Assembly: GCA_019973155.2 (NCBI GenBank)
Contig: BPQB01000021.1
Coordinates: forward strand, 410,429-474,428
Direction: 5' to 3'
DNA: 64,000 nt
Source of the DNA: Phanerochaete sordida
Taxonomy: Eukaryota > Basidiomycota > Agaricomycetes > Polyporales > Phanerochaetaceae
In this document: positions 34,234 to 46,046 of the stretch, one piece after another
Layout: every line of letters starts with the position of its first letter
Numbering within the stretch: the first letter of the stretch is position 1
The notes under the pieces: model-generated
The model's input: the letters and a program-made list of their open reading frames with translations, nothing else
Database searches by the model: none
What the model was told of the DNA's origin: nothing
Translations under genes and position numbers: made by a program

Positions 34234-34640
34234 TTAATCCTTCTTCTTGGAGCTAGAGCCCGCTTTCTTCTGAGTTGTCTTCTTCTTCGGGGCTGGGGGC
34301 GGAGTGACAGGCTCAGCGTAGAAGAAAGGAGTCTGAAGAGGGGGCGGGTTGCCCGTCCGAAGGGGAGTGGAGGCAGGCACAGCACCACCGCGTGTGGTGG
34401 GGGTGGCGGGCGAAGCCTGAGGGGGCACATAGTGCGCAACGGCTGGGACAAAGCCAGGCACCGGGCGAGCGGTGGCCGCGTTCCTGCCAGGAGCGGGCGG
34501 CGGGGGCGGCTGGCGAATAATTTGCTGGTGGCGCGACACGACGTTATGAAGGGTAGCGCAGACGCAATACTTATAAAGTTACTCACCCCTTGAGGTGTGG
34601 CAGGAGGCTGGTTGTTGTTGGCGTTGTTTCCCGCGTTCAT
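34234..34640 (-). CDS. Small Asn/Pro-rich protein with Lys-rich tail, copy 1
   Basis: A two-exon gene for about 115 residues. Exon 1 (34640 back to about 34587) encodes MNAGNNANNNQPPATPQG and ends at a phase-0 GTGAGT donor; exon 2 begins at 34524 after CACCAG with QIIRQPPPPPAPGRN. The middle is Pro/Ala/Val-rich (PVPGFVPAVAHYVPPQ, TPTTRGGAVPASTP, PPLQTPFFYAEPVTPPP). The end is strongly basic (APKKKTTQKKAGSSSKKKD). There is no signal peptide, membrane segment or known domain; it looks disordered and nuclear or nucleic-acid-binding. It converges on the M16 peptidase, as does the similar small gene at 50021. I do not recognise the family. Confidence 0.65.
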
Positions 34641-36519
34641 GTCGGTAGCTTGGAAAGCAAGAGGGGAGGTGTAGAGCGCGAGGGTCAGGTCGAAGGGGTG
34701 CAAATGCTGAGGATGAAGATGGCGAACGGAGCTGCCTGGCTTAAATATGTCGGGACCGGGACAGGGAGGCCGTAGGACAGCAGCTCCGACCTGGCATATC
34801 AGCTCGCGCAGCATTAGCCTTGAAGGCACATGTAGTCACCATCACCTGGGCGCATCAGGCGAAGACAAGAGCACAAATATCCTCATTAGTATGTCTGGGC
34901 AGTAGCAGGCTGCTCTTGTACCGAAGGTCGCTCGCATCGACCCTAGTACCGAAGGGCTGAATTGTGGCGTTCTCCGCAAATGCAGTGTAGCATGTGTTCT
35001 TCCCGCTACGATTAGCCACTCGTAGCTGCAGAATGCAGATACGTAGCGCATATCACTTGAAGAGGAGGCTTGACCTCCCTTAGGTGCGAAGACTCATCGA
35101 TTGCCCCGTCTATCGAGGACGATGCCGCCACGGCTCGGCCAAGACGTGTGATAATTGTGATGAGAACGCTCTCTTCTGCTACAGCGTGTTGACCTACATG
35201 CGCTATTTAGGACGGTAAGGCGCGTCATTCTGCGGCAGTACACCTGAGACTATAGACTCAGTAGTCCAGGGCGTGACGTACAAGAGCGAAACGCCACGGG
35301 TAGATGGGTCAATGACTCGCCCCCTGGGTCCTCTAAACGGAAACAAGTCAGCAGCGTGGGAGCTCTTCGATTGTATGATGACTCACAAGCAGCATGTCCA
35401 TGGGCACATGTCGTCGGCGGAGGTATGATCAAGATGGCCCAGCAACGAGCGTCCTTGGTCAGAGCGCATAACAAACGTAAACATTGGCAAGCGCAGGCGG
35501 ATTCAACCCATCCCAGGTTCAAATCCCACCAAATGCACGTCAACTTGGGATTGTAGCTATTGTACTTGCATAAGTATCAAGAGAGATATCTGGCGTGTGG
35601 TCAACTGACGCGTTCTTAGAGAGAATGTCGACGCCACATTGCTAGCGCCCAATAACAGAACACGGGAAGCCGGACCTAGCGAGTCTATCCTGTTGATTTC
35701 GCATGTGGTTCACAAATCAACAGCCTCACACAGGTCGCCATCAACGGCACGAGAACGCGAGAAAGTATCTGGGCTCACTGATCCGGTGCGGGACAAGCGT
35801 CCAATCTCCATGCATCGCCCCAGGTACCCGCGTACAAGCAAGGACGGCGCGACTCATCTTGATCGACCGCTGCAGCCACATGCTCAGAGCTGACCTGCAA
35901 TGTAGTTTTGACCTCATGGAGGTGTTGATAGGTCGCAGATTAGGCATGAGATACAAGGAAGGCAGCGCTTCGAACGGACTTGCCTGCAGGCGACTCGGGG
36001 AGTTCACATCCACTGTCCTCTCCCTTCGTCCCCTCGCCCCGGAATGTCAAGGCAGCGACCCGACCGGGACTCGTGTCTGCACATCATCCTCCCACTTCGG
36101 TGGAGAAGGTAGTCGTCCTCGTCCATGTCGTGGCCTATTGGAGACTCGGAGTGACAGTCGGGTTGCTGATTCGTCAGCACTCTCACCGTAACCCGCCCCC
36201 ACGGCCTTTACGAATCGCATCATGACCAACACCGTCACCGGTCAACGGAGACACGGCTAGGAATGGTTCGAAAGTGAGTACTTGAATCTTCGAACAGTGA
36301 AACGCCACATCGCCCAGCGGTGACATATCTGCAGCGATAGACATTTTTTATTGTCGATGATAAGATCCAATGATATATGGCCACACACCTCCCGTCTTCC
36401 AACGTCCGCATATTCTGCGCACAAATGTACCAAAAGCATCGTAATTAACGTCCGTCCACCCAAAGTCCAAGTACAATACATTATCGCCACATAAAAATAG
36501 ACATTGCAGTGAGAGCAGT
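34641..36519. other. Intergenic stretch, no gene seen
   Basis: About 1.9 kb between the upstream region of the small gene and the 3' end of DRS2. Short open frames on both strands have no family match. A tRNA-like B-box (GGTTCAAATCC near 35516) is present, but no tRNA can be folded around it. Confidence 0.5.
34741..34748 (-). promoter_or_regulatory. Putative TATA element of small gene copy 1
   Basis: TATTTAA-like element about 100 bp upstream of the ATG at 34640; the partner gene at 50021 has TATATTA at the same distance. Confidence 0.4.
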
Positions 36520-39500
36520 CTAGTATCCTGTCGGACGTGCACCGGTCTTTGTTGTGTCGTACGCCCGGATGAGCCGCGCCTGGTCTTGTCGGTTGACATT
36601 TTCTGTCTGCGAGAACGCAAAACCGCGGTTCTTGCGCATGCGTTGTACGGCGCGCACTTTCTTGATGGCCTTCTGGAACCTAATCGTGGACATGTCAGTA
36701 ATGTGGGCGAATTGTATACGAGACCGTCCACGTACTGTTCTTGTCGTGGTCGGTAGTCGGGAATGTTGTACTTCTGAATTTCCTGTGCGATGTGGTACGA
36801 CTCTGGGAGGTATGTTCTCCGGTAGCTATCATAGCGGATTAGTACGAGCATTAGACACCGCAAAATTCTGCAACTGACTATTTCCACACGAAATCTCTTG
36901 TAAGGCAGATGATCGGTACGAGGAGCAGCACGAAGTAGAATATGGCGTCGCCCCAAAGCCGAGGCACGATGTTCTGGTACTCCTTGGAGAAGCCGATGGC
37001 GGGCGCCACAACGGCGTAGAGCGGCAAGAAAGCCATCGTGAAGATGAACGATCCGGGAATCGCTGCGGGGCATGGATGTTAGCGAGAGCGAGAACGTGGG
37101 ACCACATAGCAACGTACCCGCCACGGTGTATTTTGTCCAAAGGCTGCAAGGGTCTGTCAGATATGAACGAAGACATCGGCGACCATAACACGCACTCGGA
37201 CACCAGCGCCGCCTTGCCAAGCACTGTCAGGAGTACGGTAAGGTACAGCATCGTACCCCACACCCAATGTCCCGAATCGTATCCTGTGGCCTGCATCAAG
37301 TCGCCCCAGAACAGCACAACAGAGAAGGCGAAGAGAATCTACGGCAATTGGGTTAGCGGGTTGATGCTCATGACGACAATGGACACCCACCAAACTGTGA
37401 TAGAAAGCGTTGCCAACCCACATCCAGAAGGCCGTCTTGGTGAAAAACTTGTTCTGCTGTCCGAGCATGTACAGCTGGGGATAGCGATCCAAGATACGCG
37501 CGGAAACAAACTGGTCGAAGACTCCGATGACGAGTGGTGGCAGCAGGGTGAAGACAACGTTATACATCGAGAGCGTCCAGGACTCGTAGGCGATTTGACC
37601 AGAGAAATTGTTGAAGAACGAGTACTGGCAAGGCCGTCAGCGCGAGCGCCATAGAATGGTCACGCGAGTACATACCCAGAATTGCGTCATATAGAGCGTG
37701 ATGTTCTTGTAGAAGGAGTCTATCGCGTATGTCAGTATGCAGTCAATGTGAAAAGGAAGCCCAGGTACAAAGAATCAGCTTCGACAGCCTCTGATAACTC
37801 CATGCACCGTGGACGAGGAGCAACTTCTTCAGGAACCGGAACTGCGAAATCGCGACATCCGCAGACCGTGCCGCTTGAAGACCCTACAGGACACCAATTC
37901 AACGATCTTGAACTTGCAAGTTCAAAGGAGCACTAACCTCAAGGCCAGAGATACCGACACCGACGTGGGCAGCCTGGATCATGCTGACATCGTTCGCGCC
38001 GTCGCCGATAGCAAGGAGCAGGGACTTCTGGTTCTTCTTGACAAGCTTCACGACGAGAGCCTTCTGAAGCGGTGATACACGGCCTATGGAAACCCGTCAG
38101 TGCCCACGCAGACAGCTCTCTCAACGATCCTTACAGCAGATGACGGCCTTGCACAGGATCGCAAGCTCCAGGAAGGTCTTCGAAATCTCCTTTTCGAGTG
38201 CCCACGTGAGACTCTTGCCATCTACTCGAGCCGTCAGCCCTCTTCACTCTCCGAGGTCGCGCGAATTCAAACGTACCGATGATCAGCGCAAGGTCTTCAA
38301 GCTCGCCAGTGCTTCGTTGGTTCTTGATCGCCGCTAACCGCTTGTTGATAAACTCATATGTGTCCTGCTGCGAGTCCTCGTTGATTATGACCTAGGTCAC
38401 ACGACATGAGTGCGAGCCGGGAACCCGGCGCCTATGACCCGCTCACCAGGTTCATGGACTCGGAAATAAGCCTGCACGACATGCCGATGTTGATCGCAGT
38501 CTCCTGACGGTCACCTGTGAGGACCCAGACCTGTGGTACGCGAGTAAGTTTGTGCGCGGGTGCAGGGCGATGAGGAACGAACCTTGATGCCAGCCATCTG
38601 TAGCGTGTGGATCGTGTCCGGCACGCCATCCTGGAGCTTGTCCTCGATGGCCGTCGCGCCGAGAAGGAAGAGGTCGCGCTCGATGAGCTCTGCAGCCTTG
38701 TCCAGGGCCTCGCCACGTCCATTGATCGTCGCTGCAGCTTCATTGTAGATAGTGACCCACTGCCGGTACTCCTGCTCCGGGATGTCGCGAGAGGCTATGC
38801 AGAGCGTCCGGAGACCTTCGGTGGCATAATCCTGTGATACCGGTCAGATTAGCCGGCGTGGGTGCGCAAGGGGAGAAGTACCTCAAGATGAATCAGCGTT
38901 TTCTCGGTGTACGGCTGGTTCTCCGCGAGACGCTCCAGGATGACCGTATCGGCGCCCTTGCAGAACACCTTGATCTTGCCATCGGGGCACCGAACGATAG
39001 TTGACATGCGCTTCCTCGTCGAATTGAACTCGCAAACGTTCAAGATCTGATACTCGAGGTCGTTTCCCCGAACCTTGACGAAAACTGACTTCGGCTTGCG
39101 AGTCTGCGTGACCGTCAGTCGCCGCACGGGACAACTCTCAAAGCGGACTCACATGGAACTGGTACCCGAGCAGCTCCGCTCCAGCAACAAGTGCAGCCTC
39201 GTCCGGGCTACTTGCCTGGTAGAACATCTTACCATCGCGGTTCTCGGGGATGACGGTGTGACAGACGGCCAGTAGCGTCAGGAACTCGTCGACAGTTTCC
39301 CGTTCCGATCCGGGTGCAGGCGACATCTCGACGAAGGGGTTCGCGCCGCCGTCGAGAAGAGTCTTCATCTCTGCAAACGTGCGCCAGCCGTCCTTGCCAT
39401 CCTCGTCGCGCTTGCTCTCGTCCACGACGTCCGCGTAGGCGACCCCCGCGATGCTGCAGCAGCGGAACTCCATTTCGTTGCACGTGAGCGTACCCGTCTT

Positions 39501-41476
39501 GTCGCTGAAGACGTACTCAATCTGGCCTAGCTCCTCGACGAGAGACGACGTTCGGCAGAGCGCGGGTGTATCGGTTTTCGCATAGTACATGTCGAGGTCG
39601 TGGTTGATCAATTGCGCCTGTTGGAACTTGACGACTTCCATCGTGACGATAAGTGAGATGGGAATCAGGTTGTTGTACAGAATAATGAACGTGAGTATGT
39701 CTGCGGTAGAAGGAAAGGTTGAGTGCCCGTTTGCTAGTCTCGCGCGAAGCTGAGCTGACCTTCGATGAATGTCTTCGCTAAAATGGGAGTCAGCGCTCCG
39801 TGAACGTTATATATCAGAAATAGCCTACCTCGGTCGCCAATAGATGAATCCTCCAGGAGATACCACTGTTGCTGAGCAAAGAACCACTGTGACAGCGCTG
39901 AGCACGAGTGGATATGCAGACAAAGGATTGGACATACTGCTCGTATGCTACTACCAATCGTGGAGCCGAGGGAAAGTGCCAGGAGGAAACAGAACAGGAA
40001 GACAATCTGGAGGTTAACCTGCTTCTCAACTGCCGTTCGCTTGATAGGAGCGGCGCTGTGGGCAGGGTGAGCGAAGCACGGCGCAGCATGTCCTAATTAT
40101 AGAGACGTACGTAGCGTTCCGCATAAGCTTTGTTTCGTGACCGGTGAAGACGACCAAGCCGTAAGACCATGGGGTATTCCTGATCTGCGCTCCTCGGAGA
40201 AGCATTTGGTCAGGGCCCAGAGGGATCGTCTTAGGCATGCCCATGCTGTCTCGCAGCTCCATTGTGCCTTCGTACGTATACAGCGAGTTGTTCGGGTGCT
40301 CCGAACGAAGGGTGCCGTGCAACTGAGTGACTAAATGTGGCGATGTCAAGTGCGATGTCTGTGGCGACGCCTGCTTGATCTTGAGATTCGTCTCACTGAC
40401 CCATGGAATCTGTCAGCGGCAGCGCAGTGCGGGAAGGTAAATTACGCACCCGTCCAAGTTCGATGTTTCGATGTAACAGAAGCCCTCGGGCTCACTTGAG
40501 GCGATTAACACAACGTCCGCAGGAATGAAGTCGTCGCTGTCCATGCGCACGACATCGCCAACGCTGATATCCTTCCACTTCGTGTCAGCAAATGTGCCGT
40601 CCTGCTGCAGGATCTTCGCTTTCCGAGCATTCAGCTCCGAGTCCGATTGGCGACGTTTCTGTAAGGTGTGAGTACCATGCTGGACTAAGAGCGGAGGTCG
40701 GACGCACCAGATCTTCCTGAAACTCCTTGATTGCAGAGGCGAGTAATACTACAGCTAGTGGAGCAATGGTGGTATAGCGATTTGTTGGAGACACTCCGGG
40801 TATTTGTTGTATACAGACAGTGAACAGGAAGAACAAGTTGGCGTACTTCGAGAATTGCTCTGCGGAAGCCAAGCGTCAGACACGTCTCGCTTGGCGTTAC
40901 AGGGGATGACGCACCGAAGAAGAATTTTGGAAGGAAGGTGACAGCGTTGTACTTCGTTGTTGACACGTAGTTGGAGCTGAACTCTGAGTTCGCCACTGAG
41001 TTGTTGAGCGCAATTATACGCTCTCCCGTGAGGACCTTCTCCTCCTTCTTCCACGGCCATTTCCACTTGAAGGGTTTCCTCGGGGCCTTCTCACGAGGCT
41101 TCCCCGGTGTAGAGGAGCCCCCAGGGAACGGCGCTGAGCCAGGAAATGGTTGCGCATTGGAAGAGGGTTGCTGGACTTCGTCATCCCAGTCCTGTAGGAT
41201 GTCACCGTCCGCGGCTATGTGCATTCCGGCCGGAGCAGCGCCGGACCTGGCCAAGGGGAGCCCGCTCTCCTTGGACTGCATCGCAGCCTGCATGCCGCCG
41301 AAGGCGGAGTCCGGTATGTCGTCCTCATCGTCGAAGAACGGGTCTAGCTGCGCAGAGTCGGAGGTGTTGTGGTAGGCGTTTGAGGTCGACGGGGGATAGC
41401 CGCCGTTCGCGGGCTGGTATTGCGGACGTGCAGCCGGATTCGCCTGAGAGACTAGACGTAGAAAGTCGTCGCTCAT
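36520..41476 (-). CDS. DRS2: P4-type ATPase, aminophospholipid flippase Drs2
   Basis: P4-ATPase that moves phosphatidylserine and phosphatidylethanolamine to the cytosolic leaflet of trans-Golgi and endosomal membranes, with a Cdc50 partner. The N-terminus is acidic and disordered ([11 protein letters not shown]...[17 protein letters not shown]), then [18 protein letters not shown]. Hallmarks in order are [36 protein letters not shown], the phosphorylation site [60 protein letters not shown], the hinge [40 protein letters not shown] and a set of C-terminal membrane spans. The tail [15 protein letters not shown]...[15 protein letters not shown] is the Drs2-class regulatory end. Many short introns. 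I chose the ATG at 41476; an in-frame ATG at 41533 adds 19 residues. It is divergent from TRP1. Confidence 0.93.
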
Positions 41477-41923
41477 CGTCGCCGACGGCGAGCTCGTGGA
41501 GTTAAGGTAAGGTGCGGTGGGACTAGCGACCATCGACGGGGTGCGCCCGCGTAACGGATTTGGCGCGCAGCAGCTTCCACGTGGATGTAGACGCCCATCC
41601 TGGTCATTCGCTTTGACTTTCGCAATCCGGACCGTCGCCGCGCCCCCCCCCCCCCTTCCTCCATCGCCATACCACCACCTCCTCCAGGCCAGGCCGTCTG
41701 GGACTACTGCGACAGGGAATAAGTTGTCGAGAGCATTCCACTTTCTGCGGTCAAACGACAAATTCACTCGTTTCACGTGCGTCCCCGATGTCAGGCTGTG
41801 ACTCGGACCAATCGTTCCATCTTGTTTGACCGGCGTGTTCACGACTTCGTATCTATATAGGCCGCAAGCTGTCCTCACAGAGTTCGACCCATCTCAACCC
41901 CTGCTTGCTTCCCAGTCGCCACG
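41477..41923. promoter_or_regulatory. Divergent promoter region DRS2 / TRP1
   Basis: 447 bp serve both genes. It includes a run of 13 C residues at 41643-41655 and, on the TRP1 side, TATATA at 41854-41859, 65-70 bp upstream of the TRP1 ATG. Confidence 0.55.
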
Positions 41924-44346
41924 ATGTCTCTACCACCGCACCTATGTGTCCCCATCGACATCCTTATGATCGACAACTTTGATTCCTTCACCTGGAATCT
42001 CTACCAGTCCCTTTGCCTCCTTGGTGCCGATGTCACGGTCATACGAAACGACGCTATCCCTGCCTCTGCTATCCCTCAGCTTCGTATCAAGCGTCTCATA
42101 GTCTCTCCGGGCCCCGGTCACCCTCAGACTGACTCTGGTATCTCGCGTGAGGCGATCAAGTATTTCGCGGGGAAGGTCCCGATTATGGGTGTCTGCATGG
42201 GTCTCGAGTGCGCAGTCGACGTATTTGGAGGACAAATTGCGTGAGTGCGCGCTCCTTGGCCGACTGTCCTCTGCTTACCGGGCGTTACAGGTATGCCGGA
42301 GAGATCATGCACGGGAAGGTTAGCGGCATCCGCCACGATGGTCGCGGATGCTTCAAGGGCATCCCTCAGGGCATTCTGTCGACGCGTTATCACTCTTTAA
42401 GCGCAGCTGTCAAGACGCTGCCCGACGAGTTCGCCATAACCGCCGTCACAGAGCAGAGCGGAGTCATCATGGGTGTCCGCCACCGAAAATACACCGTGGA
42501 AGCCGTCCAATACCACCCGGAGAGCATTCTCTCAGAGTCTGGTGACGACCTCTTGCGGAACTTCATGAACCTCCAGGGAGGTACCTGGGAAGAGAACCCC
42601 GATTTCCGTGTTTTGGACTCGGCGTTGCCGGCCTTCGAGATCGGCACTCAGCCTGCCGCGTCCACGTCGGCCAAAATCCCCACCATCCTTGAGAAGATTT
42701 GTGCTCAGCGCCAGAAAGACGTTGAGCTGGCGAAGGCGACCCCCGGAACAACGCCTGAGGACCTGAAGACGCTTCTCTCCATGAAGCTGTCGCCCCCGCA
42801 GATATCCTTCCCGGAGCGCCTCAAGGCGGCCGAGGTCAAGCCCGCCCTGATGGCCGAAGTCAAGCGTGCCAGTCCTTCGAAAGGTCCGATTGCGATGAAC
42901 GCAAACGCTGCTCAGCAAGCCCTCACATATGCGCTCGCTGGTGCCTCGGTCATCTCCGTCCTCACGGAACCGACTTGGTTCAAGGGCTCTCTTCTCGACA
43001 TGAGACTTGCCCGTCAGGCTATCGACAATCTCCCTAACCGCCCTGCCATCCTACGCAAGGATTTCATCATCGACGAGTACCAGATCGACGAGGCGCGCCT
43101 GCATGGCGCCGACACGGTTCTGCTCATCGTCGCGACGCTCACTGAGAAGCGCCTCGAGGAGCTCTACGCGTACGCGCAATCGCTCGGAATGGAGCCTCTC
43201 GTGGAGGTCAACAACGCGAAGGAAATGGAGATTGCGCTCAAGCTCGGGTCCAAGGTCATCGGTGTAAACAACAGGAACCTGCACGACTTCAATGTCGACA
43301 TGGGCACGACTACACGCCTTGTCGAGATGGTCAAAGAGCGCGACGTCGTCCTCTGCGCCCTCAGCGGAATCAAGGACGCGAAGGACGTCAGCACGTATGT
43401 CGAACAAGGCGTTGGAGCTGTCCTTGTCGGCGAGTCGCTCATGCGCGCACCCGATACCCGTGCGTTCATCCGTCAGCTCCTGAGCGTTCCCGAGCCCGAA
43501 GCGAAGGGCAAGGGGAAAGCGACCACCCCGCTCGTCAAGATTTGCGGCATCCGCACCGAGGAGGAAGCTCTCGCCGCGGCCGAAGCGGGGGCGGACATGC
43601 TCGGTCTTATGTTCGTGCCCAAGAGCAAGCGCTATGTGACGCTCGAGAAGGCGCAGCAGATCGCATCCGCCATCCACACCCGCCGTCTCGCGAAGCCGGC
43701 CCTGGCGGCGGACGACAAGCTCGAGAACGACCCGTGGTTCACCTCACACGCGAAGCGCCTGCACGCGTCGCTCTCCGGAGAGTCACCCGCGCGCCCGCTG
43801 CTCGTCGGCGTCTTCCAGGACCAGCCGCTGCCGCTCATCCTCGCCGCGGTCGCGTCCGCGCAGCTCGACCTCGTGCAGCTGCACGGCAGCGAGCCCGCCG
43901 AGCTCGCGAAGCACATCCCGGTGCCCGTCGTGCGCGTCTTCCACGTGCGCGCGGACGGCACCGGGCTCGCGGACCTCGCGCGCCCCGGCCTGCACCAGTT
44001 CGCGCTCCTCGACGCCGTGCGCCCCGGCGCGTCGAACGGGCTCAGCGGCGGAACTGGCACGACGGTCGACTGGGAGCTTGCACGGAGCGCCGTCCGCGCT
44101 GGCGAGGTCGCCGTCGCGCGCGCCGCGCAGGGAGACGGTCCCGTGCTCAGCTTGGATGGTGCGGAGGCGGTGTACCCGATGCCGATTATTCTGGCTGGCG
44201 GGCTTACGCCCGAGAACGTCGCGGAGGCCGTCGACACTGTCGCACCCTGGGCGGTGGACGTCAGCGGAGGTGTGGAGCTGGAGGATGGGTCAGGCAAGGA
44301 CCTCGAGAAGGTTCGGGCCTTCATCCAGGCTGCGAAGAAGCTGTAA
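41924..44346 (+). CDS. TRP1: Trifunctional tryptophan biosynthesis protein (GATase / IGPS / PRAI)
   Basis: One polypeptide with three enzymes of the tryptophan pathway, the usual arrangement in filamentous fungi. Residues about 10-200 are the glutamine amidotransferase subunit of anthranilate synthase (DILMIDNFDSFTWNLYQSL, SPGPGHPQTDSGIS, PIMGVCMGLECAV with the catalytic Cys, VEAVQYHPESILS with catalytic His and Glu). Residues about 240-510 are indole-3-glycerol-phosphate synthase (MAEVKRASPSKGPIA, ILRKDFIIDEYQID, VIGVNNRNL, LVGESLMR). The last third is phosphoribosylanthranilate isomerase (VKICGIRTEEEALAA, DMLGLMFVPKSKRYV, LVQLHGSE, PIILAGGLTPENV, VDVSGGVE). One intron (about 42241-42291) sits after GGQIA. 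The stop is 44344-44346. Anthranilate synthase component I is not in the window. Confidence 0.96.
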
Positions 44347-44689
44347 CAGTGCGTAATCTAGCGTGGGTGTATCTAGGGCCCTGAGTTGGCTCAAAATAGA
44401 GAATTTCACGGATACGCTGAGTGAGTCCGACATGAGATCTACAACGTGAGGTGCGGGAATGCGGCTCAGGCATGCATGCGCAGCAGCCGCAGCGCCGAAG
44501 CGACGGCTTAAGCCGCTTGTGAGTTCCGCTTGAGAACGTCCATCGCGCGAAGAACCGGAGTCGGTCAGCTTGGAAAAACAGGTGAGGGCTCACAGTCACG
44601 TCAGGCATTCCGAAGGGTCGCTTTGACTTGTCGCCGCGCAGCTGGGGGCGATGCGGATGCACCAAAATTCCCGAACGGGGCCTTGCTGC

Positions 44690-44731
44690 GGGGCCGCCGC
44701 CACGGGGCCGCCGCCACGGGGCCGCCGCCAC
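44690..44731. repeat. Three perfect tandem copies of a 14-bp GC-rich unit
   Basis: GGGGCCGCCGCCAC is repeated at 44690, 44704 and 44718 without mismatch. Confidence 0.9.
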
Positions 44732-45657
44732 GCATTGCCCCATATCGAACGCGCAAAATCGTGCAGGTTCGCCAGCGAATTATGCCAGATGGGACTCATG
44801 ATACTCCGACGGAGCCGGCAATGCGCATGAGACGGGTTGGCGACACAAATGGTGATGCGTATTTCGCGTTCCTGTCGCCATAACTGGGCAGCAGGTAATG
44901 CCCGCTCGATGGCAAGATGTTGACAAACGGTGTGCCATCTAACCTGATGTCGAGTTGCCACACATGATGGGAACGGCAGCTGCGCAGGGAGTTTGACGAA
45001 GTGTCACCAGGCATTTCCCCTATCATGCACACGAGTGTGGGGACTGCCTTGACAGATTTAATTTGTGAACGGAGATGTCCTGTCGGATGTCGTCGCCACA
45101 CCGGGGACGGCAACAGCCTGCAGGTGCACCTTTTCTTGGCACGGGTGTGGGGAGGAGGCGCACAGACCTGGCCAGGGAAGTCAGCCGTTTTGCCACAAGG
45201 GCGCCGCGTGCAGAGCGATTAGAATTCCGCGGAGGGCAGGCAGACTGCGTGTTGCTATGGAAACTAGGCAGCAAGACAGCTCCTGCGACTATCGGAGAGA
45301 CATACCGCGTGTGACATGCTGTCCCCAACGGACGGCCTTGTAACTCTGATATCAAGCATAGGTTGGGACGAGGTGCCCCTCGAGCGACCCGCGGTCCGTC
45401 GAGACTACGCTAGCTGCGCCTGGATAACTTGTTTGAGATCGCGCTACCGGTGATGAGTCGCGCGCACCGACCTGCGCTGGGTCGACCGCGCGCGGGCTAG
45501 CCTCGAGGCGGGGATGGCTCTCAGCGTTCATCGTCAAGGCGATGGGCCGATATACGAATGCGCCGCACACGCCGTCGTGCAACAAAGCAGACTCACAAAT
45601 GGGAGTTTGCGAGACATGCAATGGCCGTGAGGCCGACGGTGGAAACAAAAGTTCCCA

Positions 45658-45664
45658 TATAAAA
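45658..45664 (+). promoter_or_regulatory. Putative TATA box of noxR
   Basis: TATAAAA followed about 240 bp later by a CT-rich block (45890-45925). Confidence 0.4.
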
Positions 45665-46046
45665 CGACGGCGGCTCCGCGAGGGGCGCGGTCCACTGCCC
45701 TCTTGCCCACCGACCTCGCCGACGACGAGCAGGCTGTTGCGGACGTGCTGGACGTTGACCGTTGGACGTTGGCCATCTTTCCCGTCAAAGATTCCGGCGA
45801 CTGGTCGCCATCAAATTCACTGCCACAAATACTTTCTTCCGCAGCTCGAGACCGTCCGCCCTTCGCTTCCGGCCACCACTTGCCTCTACTTTCGCTTTCT
45901 TTCTTTCGATTTTCTTTGCCAAGCCCGGTGCTTGTCGTGCTACTTTATCTACGCGTCCGGAACGCCTCTTGAAAGCACCTCTCATCAGTCCCCTCGGCAT
46001 CATTCGTATCCGCCGGACCGCCCACCACCACAAAACATAGCACCCG

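Larger units (their letters stand above)
44347..46046. other. Intergenic region and long upstream region of noxR
   Basis: About 1.7 kb. It carries a 14-bp GC-rich triplicate repeat at 44690-44731, a TATA box (TATAAAA, 45658-45664) and a pyrimidine-rich stretch before the noxR ATG. The TATA box is about 385 bp before the ATG, so a long leader or a leader intron is likely. No other gene seen. Confidence 0.5.

Noticed and set aside
35440..35560. B-box-like GGTTCAAATCC with an A-box-like word upstream, suggesting a tRNA gene.
   Set aside because: The T-stem does not pair (mismatches next to the loop) and no 7-bp acceptor stem partner exists upstream. At most a decayed tRNA-like sequence.
43542..44384. 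280-codon plus-strand frame inside TRP1.
   Set aside because: Shifted frame of the isomerase domain, Arg-rich, with no independent start context.
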